This document shows positions 39,246 through 44,378 of a stretch of 44,378 bases of DNA, in pieces. Position 1 is the stretch's first letter. Each line of letters opens with the position of its first letter. This DNA is from Bacteroidales bacterium (GTDB taxonomy: Bacteria > Bacteroidota > Bacteroidia > Bacteroidales > P3), in contig JAFSOU010000039.1 in assembly GCA_017443265.1 (NCBI GenBank), positions 1-44,378 on the forward strand, in the 5' to 3' direction. The notes beneath the pieces were generated by a model that saw only the letters and a program-made list of their open reading frames with translations, was not told where the DNA came from and did not search any database. Made by a program: the position numbers and the translations under genes.

Positions 39246-39767
39246 TTACATAATTCTCTGATATTCAACATATTGATACCGCAGGCCGCTCTTTTCGTCG
39301 GTGAAAATCTCAGAAGCGGAGACCTCGCGGAACTCCTCCGTGTCGAAGGGCGGGAAAAAGGTGTCGGCGTCGAAAGTGGCGAAGACTTTGGTGAGATATA
39401 TTATGGCAACGAACGGTAAAAATTGGCCGTAAACGGTAGCTCCGCCGATAATAAACGGTTGTTCGTCACTTTCGCACTGCTCCAACGCCTCCTGAATGGA
39501 GTGCACCACCTCGCAGCCTTCATCATGGTATTCCATATTGCTGGTTATCACTATATTGCGGCGGTTGGGCAAGGGTCGTTTGGGGAAACTCTCGTAGGTC
39601 TTGCGTCCCATTATTATGCAGTGCCCTGTGGTAAGAGCCTTGAAACGGCGCAAATCGTCGCTGATATGCCACAAAAGGTTGTTGTCCTTACCAATGGCCC
39701 AGTTTTCGGCCACGGCCACTATCAGGGATAGGTTTTTGTTTTCGGTCATCGCTATCAGTTTTTCCAT
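39246..39767 (-). CDS. folA: Dihydrofolate reductase
   Basis: 173 residues, NADPH-dependent reduction of dihydrofolate. SLIVAVAENWAIGKDNNLLW gives the N-terminal loop, WHISDDLRRFK has the catalytic-type acid (Asp38), and GHCIIMGRKTYESFP, PNRRNIVIT and PFIIGGATVYGQFLP are the NADPH-binding motifs. Standard length. An alternative start is the Met seven residues in (MTENKN). It heads the folA-DUF2156-GNAT group. Folate metabolism also uses gcvT, 4 kb upstream, but the two are not co-transcribed. Confidence 0.95.
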   Translation of the reverse strand: MEKLIAMTENKNLSLIVAVAENWAIGKDNNLLWHISDDLRRFKALTTGHCIIMGRKTYESFPKRPLPNRRNIVITSNMEYHDEGCEVVHSIQEALEQCESDEQPFIIGGATVYGQFLPFVAIIYLTKVFATFDADTFFPPFDTEEFREVSASEIFTDEKSGLRYQYVEYQRIM

Positions 39768-39888
39768 TATAAAGCTGTTGCCTCTTGTTATCTAGTCAAA
39801 TAACGTACAAACGTGGAAAATATTTTTTGAGTCGCCCCTTTTTGCGTCGGGCAAAGGTGATTTTGGCGGTTGTAACCGAAAAAAACAC

Positions 39889-39922
39889 TGTAAATTTAGC
39901 GGTTGTAACCGCTAAATTTACA
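39889..39922. repeat. 34-bp near-perfect palindrome
   Basis: Arms of 16 bp (39889-39904 and 39907-39922) are exact reverse complements around a GT centre, with core GCGGTTGTAACCGC. A second TTGGCGGTTGTAACCG stands at 39863-39878 and a partial TTGGCGGTTTGG at 39929-39940. This is an array of similar operators upstream of folA. Confidence 0.85.
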
Positions 39923-39981
39923 TATAATTTGGCGGTTTGGATTGGATGTGGTTATTATTTCAACTCCTAACTATCCTTTCC

Positions 39982-40060
39982 GCCCCGAAAGGCCAAAATC
40001 TGTTAGACCGTGGCAACGCCACGGGAAAGGAAACAATACCGATTGGCGCCCTGTAAGGGC
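39982..40060. repeat. Cluster of short GC-rich hairpins (REP-like)
   Basis: Stem-loops CCGTGGC-AAC-GCCACGG (40008-40024) and GCCCT-GTA-AGGGC (40048-40060), with GCCCCGAAAGGCC upstream at about 39982. The same style as 5396-5438. Non-coding; likely a dispersed repeat. Confidence 0.6.
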
Positions 40061-40074
40061 AAAATATTAGAAAT

Positions 40075-40111
40075 AAAAAAAACTTCGGCGGATTGGAACA
40101 ATCCGCCGAAG
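40075..40111 (-). terminator. Rho-independent terminator of the subtilase operon
   Basis: A perfect 12-bp stem (40083-40094 with 40100-40111), loop GGAAC, with T-run on the minus strand at 40082-40075. It lies 21 nt past the lipoprotein stop. Confidence 0.9.
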
Positions 40112-40131
40112 GTGATAAGGTGTGCTAACAG

Positions 40132-40857
40132 TTATTTCACTCTTTTTTTATCAAAAATAAGCCATCCTATTGTAACTTGCTGGGGATTACAGAACGAGAA
40201 CTGACCTGTTGCAGCCAAACGGTTGGAAACGTTTATGGTGGATTCGGATTTATCCACGTATACATAGTGCATATTCAAAAAAGCCGTATCGATACCCGTA
40301 TAGGCAATGCCAAGGTTATTCAGTGTGTTGGCAATGGCATTGGCGTCCGGAGCATCCGCTATGGTAATCATGTCATTAAACCAAATTCGCAGAGGATCAC
40401 CTTGATCATTCAGGGTATCGTGTTCTTGGCTGATGTATCTAACGTATTGGAAACGCGACAGATCGGCCCTGAAAAGCGATGTCTTGAAATTGCTGTTTGT
40501 TACATCCACCAAATATTCGCGGGCTGAGTAGCGACTGTTACGCCACACATAACTCTGCCTGTAAACATTTCCATAATTGGAAAGAACATTTAAAATAGCG
40601 CTGAGGGAATCGGCAGGCGCAGTTGTGTCTATTGCCACATGGATTGTATCTGAAACAGGGGGAAGGAACAACATTGTCGAACCGTCAGAGTCATAATAAA
40701 AACCGTCGTCGTCGAACACAGGAGTGTTTTGTGGGCCGGGATTGGCTCCGGGATTGGAGACATTATCCTTTGCCTGTTCCTTTTCGCAGCTGGCAAATGC
40801 TACGGCACCCGCAAACGCTATCGCGGCAAGTGCCAAAAATAAATTACTTTTTTTCAT
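40132..40857 (-). CDS. Lipoprotein with two propeptide-like (I9-type) domains
   Basis: 241 residues, lipobox FASC (Cys24). After a linker rich in Asn, Pro and Asp (~25-60), two ~70-residue alpha/beta segments follow: ~70-145 (SAILNVLSNYGNVY, REYLVDVTNSNF) and ~155-230 (NDMITIADAPDANAIANTLN, IAYTGIDTAFLNMHYVYVDK). The second closely parallels residues 124-190 of the neighbouring subtilase (NKIYVEINENSSVEDLETVL, NIPYTEI, EYGFYVVLSDKF), i.e. its inhibitor-I9-like propeptide. It starts 24 nt after that gene's stop, so the two are probably one operon. I infer an inhibitor or chaperone of the subtilase, tethered to the membrane. Confidence 0.7.
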   Translation of the reverse strand: MKKSNLFLALAAIAFAGAVAFASCEKEQAKDNVSNPGANPGPQNTPVFDDDGFYYDSDGSTMLFLPPVSDTIHVAIDTTAPADSLSAILNVLSNYGNVYRQSYVWRNSRYSAREYLVDVTNSNFKTSLFRADLSRFQYVRYISQEHDTLNDQGDPLRIWFNDMITIADAPDANAIANTLNNLGIAYTGIDTAFLNMHYVYVDKSESTINVSNRLAATGQFSFCNPQQVTIGWLIFDKKRVK

Positions 40858-40881
40858 GATAATTGTTTATTTAATTGATAC

Positions 40882-43800
40882 TCATTGTTTTATTAACACT
40901 TTACTGTCCACAGCAATGCCATCGCACATCAAAACAACGCTGTAACTGCCATCGCTGTAGTTGGACACATTAATATCTAACGAAGTTCCGCTTAAATTGT
41001 TGTAACTGTCCACTAAAATAGCTGTAGCTGTGTTGTAGATTAGGAGTTGCGCTGTAGATACTGTCGGTACAAACTCGTAGCTAACCGTAGTCCAGTTATC
41101 TGTAACCGGATTGGGAGTTATTGAGCGAATGCAGCCCGGCACCACAGTAACTTTTACAGTATCCAAATCGCGGTAACCATCGTTATCTGCGGTAACTTCG
41201 AGTATGTATTTTGTTGTCTGAGTGGTTGTGGCAGGGCTGTAGTTAAGACCTTCATATAGGAAGTTACGGTTGATGTCGTACCAGCGGTAGGTGGCATCCT
41301 CGCTTATCTGTGTGGCATGGAGAGTTGCGGTAGTGTTTAGCAGCACGGCAGTGTCGTTGCCGGCGTTGGCGTGGAAACGGTCGGCGGCTACTCGTTCCGG
41401 TTTTTCCACTTGGATAGTGAGGCCACCGACAAGTTTATCATCATCATTGGTTAGATTATATCTTTGTATTGTGTTATAGTAAATTTCATTGTTTGTGCTT
41501 TTTCGTGTCAGAAAATTATATTTTAATGTAATGTCTGCGTCATATCCTTCAGGGACTTCAAAGCCGTTCAACTCCACATTCTCATTTACAACAAGGTATG
41601 CGTTGTCGTAAAGATGTTTTAACCCTTCCGGGATGATGTTGTTGTTTTGCCAGTAGTATGAGAGGTTTTCGCTAAGTATAACCGTAACTTCGGCTTCGTC
41701 TAGGATATTTGTTCCCGATTCGTCATCTGTTGTGCTAATTGTCAATTTAAACGGGTCGTAGTCCGACACTTCGCTTGCAAGTGCTGTTACATAAAGGCCA
41801 GAGCCCCATCCATCATACAAAAAATATTCTGCTGAACTTGAGTTCTTTATTGAAATATTGTTATTGAAGCTTACATTATCCAATGTAAAAGAAATTTCCG
41901 GCACACTTAATAAATCATATTGTGATTCAATACGAGATAGTAATATGTGCTTGTTGAACAAGGCATCGTATTTCACAGGCAAACAAACCGTTTTTTCTCC
42001 ATTTTTGGGAATAGGTGGAATTGCAGCCACAGCAACCTGTTGCCATCCTGAAGGCCAATATTGAAAATTCAATACAGGAATTGAACTTGTGATATTTTTT
42101 TTCATAAACAGACGGATACTGTCGCTTTTGCTTGAAAGAGAGTTGCCTTTGTTGTGAATTTTCACATAGACATAATTGGTGTCTCCCATAACAGCAACTT
42201 GGTGCGCAAAGCCACCATCGCGGTTGCGGCGCACCCAGATATCGGGACTATAGTAACCATTGCCACCTATGTCGCTTGGTTCAACACCATTGTCGTCTGA
42301 ATAGTCTTTTGTATATAAATCATAGTCCAGGGCGGCTTTTACCGCCTCGTATGCGTCAACGAGACCGTATCCCATGGGCTTGGTCCATTTGCCGTTAGGA
42401 TGTCCTATAGTATCGGTATAATTATATATATTACTGCTAACTTTATTTGCCGTTAGTTCTATTATATTGCGAACTTGTTGCGAAGTAAGATTGGGATTTG
42501 CGGATAGTATCAGCGCGGCAACTCCAGCGACGTGAGGAACTGCGAATGAAGTGCCGTCAAAATATTTATATGTGTTGTTCAAATCGCATGTCAGAACTTT
42601 GTTGCCAGGAGCCATAACACTTAATTTCTCACCATAGTTGCTACCCCATGTACTTACACTGTCGCACGGAAAAGTGGTGTACGACTTGCGCTGACCACAT
42701 CTGTTTATTGCACCGACGGCAATTGTTAAATTATTGCTTGCGGGATACCTCACATACGGACTGTTGTTATTTCCCGAAGCAAAAACCATTACACAACCAT
42801 TGCCACCTCTACCCCTAGTTACAGCGTAAGAAATTGCCCTGTTTATATCTGGATTTCCATTTATATAATCTCCAGTGCTACATTCCCATGAACAGCTTAT
42901 GACATCGCTATTATCAGCTGCAATAGTAATAGCTCTTGACAGTACATCCGGCACAACAGGATAAATAGTTGTATCACTTGTAGCAACACGTATAGAAAGT
43001 ATCTTTGATTTATATGCGACACCTTTGATGCCTACATTATTGTCTACCGCGGCAATAACCCCGGCACAAGCCGTGCCATGGCAGTCTAAATAATAATTGT
43101 TCCCACCATTGAGTCCGACAAGGTCAACGCCCGGCAGCATATTTGCCGCAAGATCTTCATGGGTGCTTTCAACTCCTAAGTCAATAACTGCTACCGTTAT
43201 ATTTTCCCCCTCTGCTATTTGCCATGCAGGTTCGACATTTATGTCTATACCCGGTGTTCCGTCAAATTGACCTGTATTGTGCAATCCCCATTGCGAAGGA
43301 TAACGTGTGTTTGCCAATTTCAAAAAACTCCAAAAAGAAGGCTGCGAGATAAGAATAGGCGTTCCATTGTTGTACAGAGTGTTGGCATAGTTTAATGTGT
43401 TGAATTTGTCGGACAAAACAACATAGAAGCCGTATTCATAAGCAGGGTGGTTTATTATTTCGGTATAGGGTATATTGTTGGTTGTCAGCACAGTTTCTAA
43501 GTCCTCCACAGATGAATTCTCGTTTATTTCCACATAAATTTTGTTGGAAGGCCACACTATATCGTTTGTGCCATTGCACAACATTTCTTTGCTTGCAAAG
43601 ACAATTTTGGGAGTTGCGGAAACAAATGTTTCGAATGCTGTCAAACTCGTGTTTTTCAGATACAGTTTGTAAATCTGTGCGGAGAAACGTTTGATACTGT
43701 CAGCATAAGTGTTCAAAGTGCTTAATTCTGAATCTGTGAGGTCGGCGCTTTCCACATATATGTATCGTTCGTTGTTTTTTTCCTGCAGTTGTATAGGTGT

Positions 43801-43911
43801 TCCATCCTCTCCGTAATAATATACCGGAGTTTGAGCATTTGTTTGCGACAATACTGATGTCGTCAAAAATACAAATAATGCTAATCTTTTAATAAATATA
43901 TTTTTGCTCAT
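40882..43911 (-). CDS. T9SS-exported S8 subtilisin-like serine protease
   Basis: 1009 residues. Signal peptide (to TNAQ, ~27); pro-region (~28-200, with an I9-like segment ~124-190); catalytic domain (~205-505) with Asp244 (AVIDLGVEST), His278 (DCHGTACAGVIAA), oxyanion Asn381 (FASGNNNS) and Ser455 (FDGTSFAVPHVAGVAALI); beta-rich region; and type A T9SS sorting domain (~920-1009; SITPNPVTD, then YSDGSYSVVLMCDG and a terminal VLIKQ). All catalytic residues are present, so it should be an active secreted or surface protease. It is followed by a lipoprotein that resembles its propeptide. I did not find a convincing promoter immediately upstream; a -7 box at 44236-44243 would leave a ~325-nt leader. 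Confidence 0.93.
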   Translation of the reverse strand: MSKNIFIKRLALFVFLTTSVLSQTNAQTPVYYYGEDGTPIQLQEKNNERYIYVESADLTDSELSTLNTYADSIKRFSAQIYKLYLKNTSLTAFETFVSATPKIVFASKEMLCNGTNDIVWPSNKIYVEINENSSVEDLETVLTTNNIPYTEIINHPAYEYGFYVVLSDKFNTLNYANTLYNNGTPILISQPSFWSFLKLANTRYPSQWGLHNTGQFDGTPGIDINVEPAWQIAEGENITVAVIDLGVESTHEDLAANMLPGVDLVGLNGGNNYYLDCHGTACAGVIAAVDNNVGIKGVAYKSKILSIRVATSDTTIYPVVPDVLSRAITIAADNSDVISCSWECSTGDYINGNPDINRAISYAVTRGRGGNGCVMVFASGNNNSPYVRYPASNNLTIAVGAINRCGQRKSYTTFPCDSVSTWGSNYGEKLSVMAPGNKVLTCDLNNTYKYFDGTSFAVPHVAGVAALILSANPNLTSQQVRNIIELTANKVSSNIYNYTDTIGHPNGKWTKPMGYGLVDAYEAVKAALDYDLYTKDYSDDNGVEPSDIGGNGYYSPDIWVRRNRDGGFAHQVAVMGDTNYVYVKIHNKGNSLSSKSDSIRLFMKKNITSSIPVLNFQYWPSGWQQVAVAAIPPIPKNGEKTVCLPVKYDALFNKHILLSRIESQYDLLSVPEISFTLDNVSFNNNISIKNSSSAEYFLYDGWGSGLYVTALASEVSDYDPFKLTISTTDDESGTNILDEAEVTVILSENLSYYWQNNNIIPEGLKHLYDNAYLVVNENVELNGFEVPEGYDADITLKYNFLTRKSTNNEIYYNTIQRYNLTNDDDKLVGGLTIQVEKPERVAADRFHANAGNDTAVLLNTTATLHATQISEDATYRWYDINRNFLYEGLNYSPATTTQTTKYILEVTADNDGYRDLDTVKVTVVPGCIRSITPNPVTDNWTTVSYEFVPTVSTAQLLIYNTATAILVDSYNNLSGTSLDINVSNYSDGSYSVVLMCDGIAVDSKVLIKQ

Positions 43912-44030
43912 AAAAATTCGTTTTTAATGTTTGTTTTTCTTTTCATTTTTTTTACTTTCATACAATATTTACAGGCTCTGTTCGTTGTTATTTTGTTATC
44001 TTTGTGGTTGTGGCGCTTTGCCTCTCAACG

Positions 44031-44051
44031 GACCCCGAGCCTGTCGAAGGG
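44031..44051 (-). repeat. CCCTTCGACAGGCTCGGGG-type REP-like unit
   Basis: On the minus strand it reads CCCTTCGACAGGCTCGGGGT, a variant of the unit at 6317-6337. It sits within a larger stem-loop with 9-bp outer arms (44016-44024/44062-44070). Confidence 0.6.
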
Positions 44052-44235
44052 TTGTGTTATTGAGGCAAAGGCCGCCTCAGCCTAAAGGCGGGTCTGTGGG
44101 ATGTGTTGGGGTTGGACTTTTCATTTTTTTCATTGTTTTTTATGTTTTATACAGCCTTATTATCATCGTATATTTTATTGTTTTTCAGTTTGTTGTGGTA
44201 TTATATATGTATATTACACTAAAACCATAACACTG

Positions 44236-44243
44236 CAAAGTTA
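44236..44243 (-). promoter_or_regulatory. -7 box, possibly for the subtilase operon
   Basis: TAACTTTG on the minus strand, matching TAnnTTTG, about 325 nt upstream of the subtilase start. Either the subtilase mRNA has a long leader containing the REP-like hairpin, or the true promoter is nearer and atypical. Confidence 0.35.
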
Positions 44244-44378
44244 CGATTTATTTTCAATAAACCAAATTTTTTTTCATTTTTATGATTAGATAGATTCCAG
44301 ACCAAACCGCAACTCAGTTTTTCAAAGATAGATAAAATTTTCGATATGGCAAATCGAAACCGATTTTTTTTCTTGGTC

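Larger units (their letters stand above)
43912..44378. other. Non-coding right end with repeats
   Basis: No convincing gene in 467 bases. Contains the REP-like unit at 44031-44051, enclosed by arms CTTTGCCTC (44016-44024) and GAGGCAAAG (44062-44070), low-complexity T-rich DNA, and a plus-strand TATCTTTG at 43997-44004 without an obvious gene. Confidence 0.6.

Noticed and set aside
43931..44289. Small plus-strand frames (62 and 99 codons) at the right end
   Set aside because: They are F/Y/I-rich translations of T-rich non-coding DNA crossing a REP-like hairpin, without ribosome-binding context or motifs.

Overview
The window looks like a chromosomal segment of a Bacteroidota bacterium, most likely an uncultured member of the Bacteroidales. 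Supporting signs are the TAnnTTTG-type -7 boxes in front of many genes, the scarcity of Shine-Dalgarno sequences, several secreted proteins ending in type IX secretion (T9SS) sorting domains of both type A and type B, a PorE-like TPR/propeller/OmpA protein, Na+-NQR subunits, and many lipoproteins with short lipoboxes. I see no rRNA, tRNA, CRISPR array or intact IS transposase.

Layout. 1-2.0 kb: a decayed surface-protein locus with a tiny coathanger-type protein, a T9SS cargo protein, an orphan T9SS sorting-domain remnant and a lipoprotein. 2.07-3.2 kb: a DUF3791-DUF3990-DUF3791 cassette bounded by a 69-bp direct repeat that carries a promoter. 3.2-6.2 kb: plus-strand housekeeping (secreted protein, nadD, DUF2461, TrmH). 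6.5-22.0 kb: a long minus-strand block of cell-envelope genes, including a PorE-like protein, a second propeller/OmpA-like protein, a 989-aa type B T9SS cargo protein, a smaller paralogous cargo protein, and a two-gene lipoprotein module. 22.4-25.7 kb: nqrD and nqrE without the rest of nqr, then an LTA-synthase-family membrane sulfatase. 25.7-30.9 kb: a DUF4298 protein, a stand-alone LytTR regulator with a membrane-anchored partner, and a second inverted copy of the two-gene lipoprotein module. 31.0-34.0 kb: an operon of three proteins with an ADP-ribose theme (NrtR-like Nudix regulator, VWA-macro-like fusion, ADP-ribosylglycohydrolase). 34.1-35.2 kb: gcvT. 36.0-37.9 kb: a DUF234-type AAA ATPase flanked by two copies of a 99-bp element with terminal inverted repeats. 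37.8-39.8 kb: folA, a DUF2156 protein and a GNAT protein. 40.1-43.9 kb: a T9SS-exported subtilase and a lipoprotein that resembles its propeptide.

How the parts work together. The window is dominated by envelope biology: T9SS cargo, a likely T9SS/OmpA-linked periplasmic component, and lipoproteins. The strongest candidates for an under-described system are (i) the ADP-ribose operon at 31.1-34.0 kb, whose last gene also shows an abrupt base-composition break; (ii) the duplicated two-gene lipoprotein module, whose copies share the same 26-nt gene overlap, one copy having helically phased repeats at its promoter and an adjacent LytTR gene; (iii) the subtilase with its propeptide-like lipoprotein; (iv) the DUF3990 cassette; and (v) the ATPase bounded by repeats.

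All functional statements come from reading motifs by eye. No database search was possible.
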